From positions 62,001 to 126,000 of the forward strand of contig NW_026516681.1 in NCBI RefSeq assembly GCF_025766255.1: a DNA stretch of 64,000 nucleotides, given 5' to 3'. Source of the stretch: Zychaea mexicana (Eukaryota; Mucoromycota; Mucoromycetes; Mucorales; Lichtheimiaceae). Both the position numbers and the translations under genes were made by a program. A model generated the notes under the pieces. The model worked only from the letters and a program-made list of their open reading frames with translations, was not told the origin of the DNA and ran no database searches. Shown here in pieces: positions 33,933 through 44,883 of this stretch. Each line of letters begins with the position of its first letter. The stretch's first letter is position 1.

Positions 33933-36537
33933 CTACGAGGAAAACGAAACGTACAGATCTCGAAAGTCTTTGTCCAATCCCTGGACATATACCCCGATAT
34001 CATCTTCACTGCCGAGCTGCTTGCGAGCCATGGCCAGGCAGTGATTCATATCCTTCCGGATCGTTGGCATCCAGCGCCGATCGTTTGCATCCAAGTAATC
34101 TTCAAATCGGAGTATTCGAAACATGACAATCCAGACATCTGTCAAGATACGCATATCGAAAAAGCACGACCAGGTTTCAGACATTTGTATAAAGCGTAGC
34201 AATCGCACCATATTGATCGCCACTTGAATGCCGATCTGCACCACCGACGTCTTGACCGGCTGGCTCGGAAACATGAGCTCTTTCAACATGCTAAAGAACT
34301 CGTCATCTGTGCCTGGGTATTCGATTGCCTCCTTGACTGACAATAATTTAGTGATGCGCCGCACCCATTTCTCGCCCGCAGGATGTTCGTTTTTGTTAAT
34401 CATGATTTTGCCGCCTTGCCAGTATTGATCCAAAAAGTACCAGTTGGTTGCAGGATTCGGGATTCTCTTATGAAGAAACGACTGGATGATCAAAATAATC
34501 TCATCGTAAAGCGCTAAGATGGTCAAGATCGGCACAATGCCTTTGGCTTGGGATTGTGCTTCAAGCGTAGAGAAATAGGAGCTGTCAGATATGGAGGTGG
34601 CATCTAAAACGGGTAAAGGCAATTTGAACCTGTCCGGCAGAATATGCATATACCAATGAGCAGTTGCATGCTTAATTTGTTGCTGTATGACCGTTTCCGT
34701 TAGCACCGTGAGGTCTCGTGACGGAATGCCTGACGCACGGCTGTTTTCGTATACGGCTCCGCGTAATTGCTGCAGGTATCTTTGCATCTCGGTAAACTCG
34801 CGTAACGTGTCTTCATCGTCCTCTGCAGTAACCCATTGCAGCTGAGAGTTACTGTGTGAGGCTTCGTAGAACCGTACATAGCCTGTTTCTCGCATGTTGG
34901 TATCGTTGTTTTTGAATTTTAATGCCAGTTCGTACGTCAACAGTCGTTGCAGGTATGTTTTAAGTTTTCGGAATAGGATCGATTCATCAAGTGGCCAATT
35001 TGCGTGACAAGGTTCCAGTAGCTGCATAAATCGCTCGGCTAAATCACGGTAATGATGCTGTTGTACAATGTTGTCATTATCCGTTGTTGTCGTTGTTGAT
35101 GGTGATGATGCAGATGAATGTAGTATGTAGCTGGTGAGAAATACGTAAGTCGCAAATATTTCTAGGCACAAGTCGTCGAATCGATCAGATATAAGCTGCC
35201 TTGCTCTATCATAGTACATTTTCGCATGTGCATTGAGCAGAGTGTGTGGCACAAGCTTCGTAATATGGTGGCAACAGGCATTGTCGCTGACGCAGATGGT
35301 TGCACAGAGTGCCATGACAACAGGAGAGGTAGAGATTTCGGAGTAGTTCGTAACAAAAAGACGCATGAAGGTGGGAATATGGAGTGCAAGGTGGCAAAGA
35401 TGGCGACAGCGAAAATAGGCCTCGAGAAGTGGCATAATAAGGGATTCGATATTTTGTAGCGATGGCGATGATGGTATCAATGATGTATTTGGAGTAGTGG
35501 TCTCGTCGCTTGTAGTCAAAGTCGTATCTGGAGGAGTTGTTGCTGGCGGAGATGAGAAAGAAGAGGAGATGCGCATGGCGTTCACCATACTTCGACAATA
35601 AGTCTTGCCGTATTTGTTGAGTATCATAGTATTGAACATTTTCACAAGCGCGCCAACTGTGGAAAAGGCAAAGAATGAGAAAGGAACACTATCCTGAGCC
35701 CGCAGGGTGCTTGTCATATCCCATACTCGAGCCATAAGGTCGCTATGGCTGTTTATGAATGTCTCTATTGCCATTTTTCCATCTTTGACCGTCAATGTCC
35801 AGGGCTTATGTTTGTTTCTGTCACGTATCAACGCCACAGAAAGTTGGCCTTCTCGAGCAATCACTCGTCGTCGTTTATTACTAGTGCTGTTATAGTAAAG
35901 ATCATGTTGTTTATGACGGTTATCTGCTGGCTCTGCTGTATGGTTGCTGCTGTTGCTAACGATGCTAACGCTATCATCCACCGAGGAGAAAGGAGAGCAA
36001 GAAGCGTCAGGTGGCGTTGTCACAGTCAAGTCGTTGATAGGTGAAGAATGGGGTATTATCATGGGAGAGACAAGATATGGCCGTCCCTTTCTATACAGAC
36101 TCACAACGTCGTCTTGGGCTGACATGGGTGGTGATTGTTGATGCTGAACTCGTATGGCGGACTGCAGACTACGCATTTCTCGATCAAGCATTTCCGATTG
36201 TTCTGTCAAAGCTTTAATTTCGCATCGCATCTCCTCGCGTTTTGCAATTTCGACATATTCTTGATCACGAGGTGAAACGGCTTGGAGGTATACACATTTG
36301 AGGTTGAATCGTTCGCACCTGTTATTGATATTTTGAAAGATATATAGGGGTTAACACCTGGTTCTTCTTTGAGTCTGTTTCGCTCGAGGGTTGCTAATAT
36401 TCGTACCTATCACAAGGTTGTTTGCAGTCGCATTTACGTTTTTGCTCACGGCACTCTAAAATACAACAATCATTACTTTGTTTCACATCGTAAAGCAGCC
36501 TTGAAACTTTACCTTCACAAGGGAACTTTTTATTCAT
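33933..36537 (-). CDS. Zn(II)2Cys6 transcription factor
   Basis: Three exons (36513-36537, 36407-36455, 33933-36318) close to 819 aa. The zinc cluster is formed only after splicing: Cys7-x2-Cys10-x6-Cys17-x5-Cys23-x2-Cys26-x6-Cys33, the canonical spacing. Exon 1 codes just eight residues and the first Cys. Residues 36-75 form a likely coiled-coil dimerisation helix (DQEYVEIAKREEMRCEIKAL). A Ser/Asn-rich linker follows, then an alpha-helical fungal middle-homology region (about 260-780: PLLEAYFRCRHLCHLALHIP, VVMALCATICVSDNACCHH, YDRARQLISDRFDDLCLEIF). Family members bind CGG-type sites and regulate metabolism or stress. The target is not deducible. The 8-residue start exon is supported by the perfect cluster. 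Confidence 0.88.
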
Positions 36538-37065
36538 ATTTAGGTGTACATTACATAGGCTTAAGCGGAACTAATAATCTGACAATGTTCACCAGTTAGA
36601 GTAGCTTTTCTTGTTGTTCCGAGAAAGGGAGAAAAGAGAGAAAGGAGGATGGTATATTACACGTGTGAAAACAAGGAAGATCTGATAAAACTCTTTGGCT
36701 GCTGAGAAACAAAAAATAGCCTAGCAATAGAAAACATCACCCGCGGCTTTGCAACCCAGCAGCAAGTGTAATATATTTCCTCATGCTCCTCTACTACCTC
36801 TCCTTATCCAACCTGCATGAATGTTTGACAGGCACATATAAAGTGGCTGAGTAAATCTATCTAAGCGACTGAATCAAGTCTAAATAGCAACTTTGAGAAC
36901 GACATACGCCAAACATAAAATAAAATGAGGCTGCTCCAGATGGTTTACAAAAACTGTTGATAAGCTCGGTCTTTTATTAGGCACGATGCTCTTTTGTCAA
37001 AGTTTCACAAAGTGCTAATTTTGGGACATGCTAGCTCACCAAAATAAAAACTGAGATCGATGGAG

Positions 37066-37101
<36 letters not shown>

Positions 37102-38006
37102 GTGCCCGGCATACAGCGATGACGATGATTTCCATTTTCTCCATTTTGTTTCGTCTTCCGCGGAAGTGCAACATGATACTAAGTATGAACAAGCATAACA
37201 GCGATAATGTATATTCGTAATATAATGTGCGCATGGTCCAAAAGGATATAAATAGTCAATATGGACACAAGTGCGTGATGCATTATCATTAGAAGAATCC
37301 CAGACTTCCAACACTGTTTTATGGCGTAGCAGCCCCACTATGTGCAACAAAACTATTCAAGGTGAAACGAAAGGCTGTGCTTTCTAAGGTGATCATAGCT
37401 GTGTTGTTGCTGTCGCGGCAAATTGTGTGCCCCGTTTCGCAAAGCGGACTCAGCCACATTGTGTATTATCTTCAACAGGCATTCCTGCTCTTTAGCTCTC
37501 AACCGCCGTCGGCAGAATTATAAGATAGGTAGCTGTGGCTCGTACCATTCCACTAGCGGTACTTGAGCAGGAGTGATCGATATGACACATTGTTACTTTA
37601 AAGATGCGGTTCAACGATTCAACGAGTAGAGAAATAATACCGCCCAAACCGAAATCGGTATCATATCAGATTAGGATTTCATAAGGTTTTTCCCACTAAA
37701 GTAGATCTCTCTACTCGGCGCTGTATTCAAGTATGCACACATCAGGCATGTGCGCATAGTATTTCTAAGGTGTGGAGGTACACCCTACATATACAAACCT
37801 CCTGCGAAACTCCCTCTTCTCCTCCCCTTAATGAGTCGCCTAATATTCTTGGGACGCTTGAAGCTCTTTCCGCATTCCGCGGAATCATTGGAGAAAGGGG
37901 TGGAGTAAATTCGAAACGTGCCCTTATAACAACAGTATCTAGCATCATTATGTAGTGTACGACGTGACAATAAATCTAATATTTTTAAGCAGCATGAGCA
38001 AAACCG
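36538..38006. other. intergenic with TA microsatellite
   Basis: Upstream region of the Zn2Cys6 gene, then AT-rich DNA holding a (TA)n tract at 37071-37097. No gene is supported. A palindrome ATTCCGCGGAAT lies near 37875. Confidence 0.4.
37071..37097. repeat. (TA)n microsatellite
   Basis: About 13 uninterrupted TA dinucleotides. Confidence 0.95.
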
Positions 38007-38295
38007 ATGGCGTCAATGAGCCTGCTAGTGATGACTGAAGAGTAAGTTGTCAAAGACATCGCCTAATTCATTACATGCTAGGAGAAGAGCACTAGTACTT
38101 GTGCCGCCGATGGCGCCAAGCACTGAAGAGCGCCAAGCAGCTGGCGAGTATATTTTGCTGTTGTTCCAGACTGGCGGTTACACGTATCAAAGCAACAAAC
38201 ATCCACGTCTCTTCCCAAGCAACCGAGAAGGTTACACCTGGCAGCCGACACAGCGTATTGTATCTAACACAAAATCTCAAAAACGCAAACTTTAA
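38007..38295 (+). CDS. small two-exon gene, 82 aa, unknown
   Basis: Exon 1 (38007-38041) and exon 2 (38082-38295) are joined by a 40-nt intron with GTAAGT donor, CTAAT branch-like site and CATGCTAG acceptor, giving an exact 83-codon frame. The product begins MASMSLLVMTEERRALVLVP and contains EERQAAGEYILLLFQTGGYT and a basic C-terminus ending QKRKL. The composition is protein-like and a stop lies in frame just upstream of the ATG. No family is recognised. A competing ATG at 37994 in another frame ends within exon 1. It lies about 200 bp upstream of the F-box gene on the same strand, so it might also be a leader ORF of that gene. Confidence 0.5.
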
Positions 38296-38492
38296 TATCC
38301 CGAACGCGGATAGCCTGCAATCAATGCACCCTTGTTGTTTGCATTTTACTTTTTCCCGTTATATCCATCCATCGATTCTCATCTCTCCTTTATATACCTT
38401 GCCTCTTTAATTATTTTTTGATTGTCAAATTGTTGTTGTCTCTTTTTTTTTCCACACTCATACATACTCATTTTCAGACACACACATATACT

Positions 38493-39797
38493 ATGGCTCC
38501 TACTGCTGCTACTACCACTACTAGTCGATCCATCATGGAACGCCTTGCACCAGAGATGCTTTTACATATTCTCTCATTTATGCCACTCACAGAGGCGTAT
38601 CGGATACGCAGCGTGTGCAGGACGTGGCAAAATATGGCTGAGGAGTTTATCTATATGAGCATCAAAACGCAGCAGCGGAAGGTGTATCTGCGCATTGGCG
38701 ACAAGTCCAGAAAATTGTCTGTCGAACTAAACCCACATTCCTACGACCCCGTCAACCGCATTGTCGAATTCCGTCCACATCCGAATGCTGCACTTGTCCC
38801 CATGATGGTTGACGCGAGCAATCCCTGGAGCACCTGCCATCGCCGCATGCAGATTCATTTTAGCGATTGGATGCCAAATGGGGGTCCATCGTCGTTTGCC
38901 GCTTCTACAGCGCTGTTGTCAAGTGATATGAGTCCAGCGGACCAAGCGCTAATGCTATTCCATCTGCAATACAATCCTGCAGTCGAGCGCTTATATGAGC
39001 TTCCACCATGGTCAACAACTGTGTCAGATGTTCATGGCGGTGAGCATTATGTGGGCGACAAAGGCCTGATTCTCGCCTTGTCGTACGCCCAGGAAGGAGC
39101 ACCAGCGGTAAATTCTTCATACTATTATGCCTATCCTTCATCCAACACATCGGTACCGACAATGCAGGCGCCACGCATGGAACCGCATTGGCTTCGAGTG
39201 ACGCTCGGTTGGATCATGTCAGGCCTGGAACCGGAAATCATGCCCACGCAAATCTATCCACAACGGTATGCACATCTGGGCCATGCGCTGGCACGCCGTG
39301 GATTCTTCAAGTACGATCCATTATCAGAGCCTGTCCTCTCCCACATTGTTCATTTGCAAGAGGAGCAGCGTCCATTGACGCCATCATTACATCCAGTTAC
39401 CATGACAACAACTCAGCAACCCTACTTTCCCACGGTTCATGACATGCATAGTTTCCATCACGACAATGCAAGCTCCGCTGCCCGCAACACCGACAACAAA
39501 AGCAACACCGGCGATCTTGATAACGCAACCGACGACCTAGTTACTCCCGCCCTGCTCGACTATGTCCAATGCCACACACACGAATGCCATACCCGTCTAT
39601 CTCGTCTTCAACACATGCTAGAAGGTGCTGGAGTCGATGCCCGAGTTTTGTGGAAGTATACTTTTGCCAAATCCTACGTGGTTGGTAATGGATCCCTGCT
39701 GGGAGAAGAAGACGTGGTTCGTCGTATCCAAGATTCGGAGGAGGAATGGCGATTCAAGCGTGTAAGTTTAATTCGACGGCTTGGCCTGGCGGCTTAG
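38493..39797 (+). CDS. F-box protein, single exon
   Basis: An uninterrupted 434-aa frame. The F-box is at about 15-60: IMERLAPEMLLHILSFMPLT, RIRSVCRTWQNMAEEFIYM. The remainder is a globular-looking region (KVYLRIGDKSRKLSVELNPH, IVEFRPHPNAALVPMMVD, ERLYELPPWSTTVSDVHGGE, HWLRVTLGWIMSGLEPEIMP) with an Asn/Thr-rich insertion near 330-375. Related proteins form large families in these fungi and are presumed SCF ubiquitin-ligase adaptors, but I do not recognise a substrate-binding domain. The start is the ATG in CTATGGC after a pyrimidine-rich leader. The reading frame stays open to 38418 but begins without ATG there. Confidence 0.85.
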   Translation: MAPTAATTTTSRSIMERLAPEMLLHILSFMPLTEAYRIRSVCRTWQNMAEEFIYMSIKTQQRKVYLRIGDKSRKLSVELNPHSYDPVNRIVEFRPHPNAALVPMMVDASNPWSTCHRRMQIHFSDWMPNGGPSSFAASTALLSSDMSPADQALMLFHLQYNPAVERLYELPPWSTTVSDVHGGEHYVGDKGLILALSYAQEGAPAVNSSYYYAYPSSNTSVPTMQAPRMEPHWLRVTLGWIMSGLEPEIMPTQIYPQRYAHLGHALARRGFFKYDPLSEPVLSHIVHLQEEQRPLTPSLHPVTMTTTQQPYFPTVHDMHSFHHDNASSAARNTDNKSNTGDLDNATDDLVTPALLDYVQCHTHECHTRLSRLQHMLEGAGVDARVLWKYTFAKSYVVGNGSLLGEEDVVRRIQDSEEEWRFKRVSLIRRLGLAA

Positions 39798-41233
39798 TTT
39801 CTAATGCTACTACAACGATCACATCATACCATATTATCTTATACTACCTACTTTATTTTCATTGCATCTCCCAAGTTTCTCCCATATCTTTACTATCCCA
39901 TCATCAATGTTTTCCCATCTTTATCCACCGTTACCTTTATATTACCTTTTTGTTCCTCGCGTAGTTTGTCTATTTCTTATCATGCCTTACATTGTTATTA
40001 TCATATTCGCAGTAATCATCTCTCACAATTTTAAAGCATTGTCATAAAATCTATTGGATGCAGATGCATCCAACAAAAGTATACATAGTAACACATACAT
40101 ATTTTTACACTCCAAAGCTGCCTGAACAAAGTACTGTGTATCGTTTCTCGTTGTTCGTCAAACTAAATTGGTCATTCAGCAACTTCCCATGTGACCATGG
40201 AAAAACAACCTTGCCATCATTAGTGATTTTGCTTAAGCAACTGTGAGAATTCAATTTTTTTAACCATATTGGGTGGCCACAAGCCCAATTAGCCATATAT
40301 CCAAGTTAGTGCAACAGTATGATGTTAAAGCGGCGACCATCCGCACAAATTTGCATACAAGCTTCGCATGGCATGACTGTCTGTGCTGCATATCATAGGT
40401 CCTTTGACGTCAGCTATATTAAAACAGCCTTAGGTTTTTGATATTTCTCCAACGTTTCAATTTAGAATCCCATCATCATCATTATCATCAAACCTCGATT
40501 ATTTCTACTCCAGTTATAGATACTGCTCAAATTTACGGTTTATATAAGCGAAAAGATTGGCTAACTGTTCTGAAACAACCAGATTTTCTACATTTTATGT
40601 ATACATACGATGATGTCCTTCGACCCCTTTACTGTGTATCGATGCCTGCCAATGCAAAAAATGCAATGCCGTGCATGATACAGGATATGTAATGATGGTT
40701 AATCTATGAATCACACCAGATCTCAACTATTTGATTGAGTAGTTTATACCGTATTATCCGGTCCCTAGCTACTCAGTGTACTGAATATGTACCTGGAACA
40801 CAGACGCCAATATACTATATATTATAAGATCAAGCACACTGGGAGCAAGAGACAAGGATGTCCAAATAAATATATGCTAGTTTGCTTAGCCAAAGAGGAA
40901 CGGTTGCGTTCTTCGGTCATAATATATTGCTGGATATAAACGGACTATAGCAATACGTCTCACCTCAATTCAACTCATTATAAAAAGCATTAAATGACAT
41001 CTCTTATTCTTTCAATAAACTTATAAACATAGGGAAGCCAGGATATATAATATCTTTGCTACACACGCGTCCTAACATATACCCAGCGCAGTCAATGATA
41101 TTGCCGTAGCTACTTATTTGTCACACTTATGCGCTGTTTTTTCATTATCCTTTCCAACATGCCAGCCTTCATTGGCATCTATTCATGTTTTAAATAATGA
41201 TTAATACATCATATCAACATGTTCATCAGATTT
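39798..41233. other. intergenic between convergent F-box and FRA10AC1 genes
   Basis: The first 250 bp are pyrimidine-rich 3' flank of the F-box gene. A near-palindromic GGATGCAGATGCATCC lies around 40055. No gene is supported in the rest. Confidence 0.4.
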
Positions 41234-42280
41234 TTATTGTAACAGATCGGCAAAATAATCTTCAAATTCTTCTTCTTTAGTTTTCTCTTGCTTCGACTCC
41301 ATAGGCTTACTCCATATGGAGGAAGCTTCATCTTTTTCTTCTTTCCCCTTCTGCTGTTGTTCATCGCCACTTTGATCGTCGCCTTGATCCGATGATGATT
41401 TATCGTCTTCATGTTTGCGATGTTTCCGTCGTCTTTGTCGTTTGTTATCCACGTCCTCTTCATCACTAGATCCTGATCTTGCACGCTTTTGTTTCGTCTC
41501 CTTCTTCTTTACTTGTCGTTTTTGTGTTCTGTAATTTAAACGATAGGAACAATCCGGGCATAGTCGTACTTTGACCAGCTCGTTCTTCTTCTCCCCATGT
41601 TCAATGTATCCAAAATTGACTTCCCAGCTTTTTAGATCTTTGGTTTCGTCGCATCGTGTCGATGCACAGACAAATTGACCTAATTTACGTTATAATGGTT
41701 TGCAAGTGTTTGTTAAAATCAATTCATGCTTTTGCTACCCCTCTGCACCTGTTAACCTGTTGAAGTTTTACCTTTTCCATGGACTACTTCACGCTGTGTG
41801 CGCCATCGTAGGGCGATCTTGCCCTTTTTATAATGTTTGAGATCACAAAGTGCATATTCTTTAAACAAGGTGTCATAGTATTTCTTTGCCACACGTTGCT
41901 CCCAACTAGCCTGCTCGTCGTCTTCGTCGTCTGACCGTATAAACCTGTATGAAAAAGCTGTCAGTTTTCCACGCTGTGTTCGCTTTCTATATCCAAAAAT
42001 AAGACGACTGTCAGCATTGCATACTTATGATGTTCGCGAAGAATATCGTATTCAGTTCGAACGGATGCTGTAGGGTTTGTCTCGTCAGGCTTCTTGCCGT
42101 AATGCAAAACGTAGTTTTGAATCAATCGCTTATGGCGCGTGTACTATTGATGCTTGAGTTTTCAATTTGAGCTGCACAGAAAAACTTGAGTATTGGATTT
42201 ATAGATCTTTTAGTTAAGCTTACAGCGTCAACTCCGTGAAGATCATTTCGAAACATGGGCTTGACAGTGGAGGAGCTCAT
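41234..42280 (-). CDS. FRA10AC1-family nuclear protein
   Basis: Four exons (42224-42280, 42025-42143, 41772-41944, 41234-41679) give 264 aa. It matches the Fra10Ac1 family (PF09725) as I remember it: GVDAYTRHKRLIQNYVLHYG, TEYDILREHHKFI, WEQRVAKKYYDTLFKEYA, CDLKHYKKGKIALRWRTQRE, GKGQFVCASTRCD, LKSWEVNFGYIEHGEK, VRLCPDCSYRLNYR. Cys pairs in CASTRC and CPDC suggest a zinc-binding unit. The C-terminus is highly charged (Lys/Arg then Glu/Asp). Human FRA10AC1 is a nuclear protein found with the spliceosome, so a splicing role here is an inference. The start is the first ATG and the N-terminus is only 17 residues before the conserved block. It is divergent from MED4. Confidence 0.9.
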
Positions 42281-42634
42281 GCTTATAATTTAAAAGTGGA
42301 AAAAGAACGGCTTCTCCAGTTAGAATAGCACCTCTGCTGGAAATTTCAATTTCAGTATTTAGCGTTGTCTACAGTTGCTATGTATTAATACCGACACAGT
42401 ACGCGGCAGAAGGCAGATGTGAATATATGGAGCCCAGGTCTATTTCTTAACACAATGAAGCATAGCATATAAGAGCAAAGGCTTGACACCTCAGAAAGGG
42501 TTATAGCAATATAAGAACCTGGTTTTATCTTTGTGTATGATGGTAGTTCGCAAGGTTCCTTATCAAGAAACAAGCGACAACAAAACTCAGCATGGGGAAC
42601 AGACTTGCCGCTTCTTTACACACATATCTCGACC
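42281..42634. promoter_or_regulatory. shared intergenic promoter region FRA10AC1/MED4
   Basis: The 354 bp between the start codons of two divergent nuclear-protein genes. An open frame on the plus strand from 42533 leads into MED4, but the conserved start is at 42635. No defined operator is recognised. Confidence 0.35.
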
Positions 42635-43587
42635 ATGGCTCTTTCTTTACGCGATCAAGTTGGAAATCTACTTACAGAATATTCTGAATTGACACGAAAA
42701 TTCTTTCAATCCTTAACTGCAATTGCTGAAAATTCAACCGCCAGCGATCCTGATCTACTTGTTAAACGTATTATTGAAGTTGACAATCGATTACAATCTG
42801 CCCTTGAACAAAGTACGACTTCCTCCTTCTCCAAACGCGATCAGCAAGCAATTCTAACAATGCCTACTTTAAAATTGATTTTCCACTACCACAATAGTTG
42901 AAAAGCATCAAGCACGACAACGGCGGATAACTAAAGTTCAAGATGAAATTCAATGGCATCAGCAAGCGTTGCTCGACCTTGTTAAACAACTCAATACAGC
43001 TCGCGAAGGTTTAGAAGGAGACTTGACAGAAGCATCTAGAGAACTTAAAGCTATACGATACGCTGAACAGTGTAAGAAAAAATGGATAGTGTGTGCGGGA
43101 TTGTGCGTGACACTAACTACTATATACTCTTTTGTAACAGCCAATGTGGATTTCAAGGATATCCTATCGTATGCATCTAAACTCGCCAAATACACATCCG
43201 CACCTCCTGGTTTCGATGTGTCTAGCACAGATGTCAAAGTATTTGAGAAACCATACCCTGACGAAGAACGGATGCGACGAGGTCTTATTTATCGGCAGCA
43301 TGCCGGTGGTCAACAACTTGCCGGTCAAGAGGATACATGTAAGGGTTTTTGTATGGGGAAGAGAGTTAAAAAAAGTGATTGTACCTTTTTTGTTACTATG
43401 CATAGAGTGATAAACGACAACTAATAACATACAAATACCTTTTCCATCCTTAGTTGAAAGCTCGGAAAGTGAAATGTCGGCGGAGGACGAAGCTGCTAAC
43501 GCAGGAGCACGACCCCAAGCCGCCACAGAAGAAACCCCAGGCGATCCATTCTGGATCCTTGATCTTAATCCTGATTTACCATCGTGA
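42635..43587 (+). CDS. MED4: Mediator complex subunit 4
   Basis: Four exons (42635-42812, 42898-43071, 43141-43338, 43454-43587) give 227 aa. The first half is a long coiled coil (LRDQVGNLLTEYSELTRKFF, LVKRIIEVDNRLQSALEQ, KHQARQRRITKVQDEIQWHQ). It is followed by the Med4 signature: VDFKDILSYASKLAKYTSAP, PGF, and YPDEERMRRGLIYRQ. The C-terminus is acidic (SSESEMSAEDEAA) and ends near PFWILDLNPDLPS. Med4 is part of the Mediator middle module linking regulators to RNA polymerase II. A cryptic frame continues past the stop to 43861 but is in a different frame and has no motif. Confidence 0.9.
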
Positions 43588-44033
43588 GAGAGAAAAAGAT
43601 TTTATATATAAAGAACCGACCCTTTATTCTTTTCGTCATGTTCCGGGGAAGGAAAGTCTTCAAAGAAGAAAGATTACGGATGGAGCAGTTGTGGTTGTCA
43701 ATACTTTGGACGGGACACCCGAGTTCCGGAATCTGACAACATCACAAGACTTCAAGACTCTAATGCTATTTATGGCGTGTCCCTTGTTTGTTACTGTTGT
43801 GGTTGAGAGGAATTATTATCAGTTTATTACTAAAAGAATAAAGTTTCTTTTCTCAAAATAGATCGATCCATACTTTTACTGTGAACGTTGCTATTATTAC
43901 TATGCAATACATGGTATTATCACTGTCTTCTTAGTAAGTCAGTGTGCGTGTGTATATGAAAATAAAAAAAAAAGATAAAAGAAAGCACCGTGTGTGCTGA
44001 AAGGATAGTAAGAAGCGAAACGAGCACACATTT
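43588..44033. other. 3' flanks of convergent MED4 and GPI-protein genes
   Basis: AT-rich with a run of A near 43966-43978. An overlapping ORF to 43861 lacks motifs and is taken as chance. No gene is seen. Confidence 0.4.
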
Positions 44034-44883
44034 TTAGATTAAAAGAGCAGCTGCAGCAACGGACAATCCTCCAACCAATGAGAATGCCAACTGGAATGGA
44101 GTAGATGCTCCCGAGTGATCTCCAGAGGGGGTAGCTGATGCTCCAGGAGCAGTGCCGCTACCGGTAGTTGATGCCGATGCTGTTGCGTTGGCAACAGTAC
44201 CTGGTGGTGCAGCCATGATGGTGAAATAGGGCGAGTAAGTGTCACCTTTGTTGCTTTTGAAAACAAGCACATCTGTAAAGGTTTATATTATGGGTACACG
44301 TTGTGTATAAGTGCTTTACTGTGGAAAAGTTTTGTAATCCTACACTCCCTTCCCCTGTGTTATATTTACAAGAAGCGTCGGTCTTTGTAGTTACTGGGAT
44401 AGCCCAGTCCCATTGACCACCGGACACGGGGATCTTTGATCCAACGTTTCCGACCATTTGGAGGTTAGCAGAACCACCGTTGCGTAGCTCGACAGTGCTG
44501 ATTTCAGTTACGGTATTGTCTTGAATAGTCCTATTTGACATATTGATCATAAGATGCATCATGGAGAAATAGGTTAACGTTCTGTCTTACGTCAGTCTAC
44601 AAACCAATCTGGTATCTGCTACTCACCAGGAAACCTTTTCTGTTTTTCCAGCCGTCCAAACAGTCTAAAAAGACAATGAAAGCCCAGGATATAAACTATT
44701 AGTTACCGAAAAAAAAGTTGCTAGGGTAGCATGATATAGTAGACTACATCGAATACTTACACCAAGAGCGGGAGAGGTAATAGCAATTCCAGCACCACCT
44801 GCCGGCGCAGATGGTTGTTGGGCGTTTATATTTAAGATAAAACACACTGCTAACACGACTGATAATTGAATAAGCTTCATCAT
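44034..44883 (-). CDS. GPI-anchored Ser/Thr-rich KNH-like cell-wall protein
   Basis: Four exons (44761-44883, 44627-44664, 44370-44530, 44034-44272) close to 186 aa. Residues 1-22 are a signal peptide (VVLAVCFILNINA, then QQ). The domain reads AGIAITSPALG, TVWTAGKTEKVSW, VELRNGGSANLQMVGNV, GGQWDWAIPVTT, YVLVFKSNKGDTYSPYFTIM, which is the family PF10342 (Kre9/Knh1-like). A Thr/Ser/Ala/Gly stalk follows, then a hydrophobic tail FQLAFSLVGGLSVAAAALLI preceded by a likely omega site near SGAS, so GPI attachment is expected. It is probably a plasma-membrane or wall surface protein. It is longer than, and differently spliced from, the related gene at 27.0-27.7 kb. Confidence 0.87.

Noticed and set aside
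38047..38280. 62-codon ORF on the minus strand at 38092-38280
   Set aside because: It is the antisense of the spliced small gene and lacks splice sites or motifs.
43456..43861. ORF continuing past the MED4 stop to 43861
   Set aside because: It is in a different frame from MED4, begins without ATG, and has no motif; the Med4 frame closes exactly at 43587.
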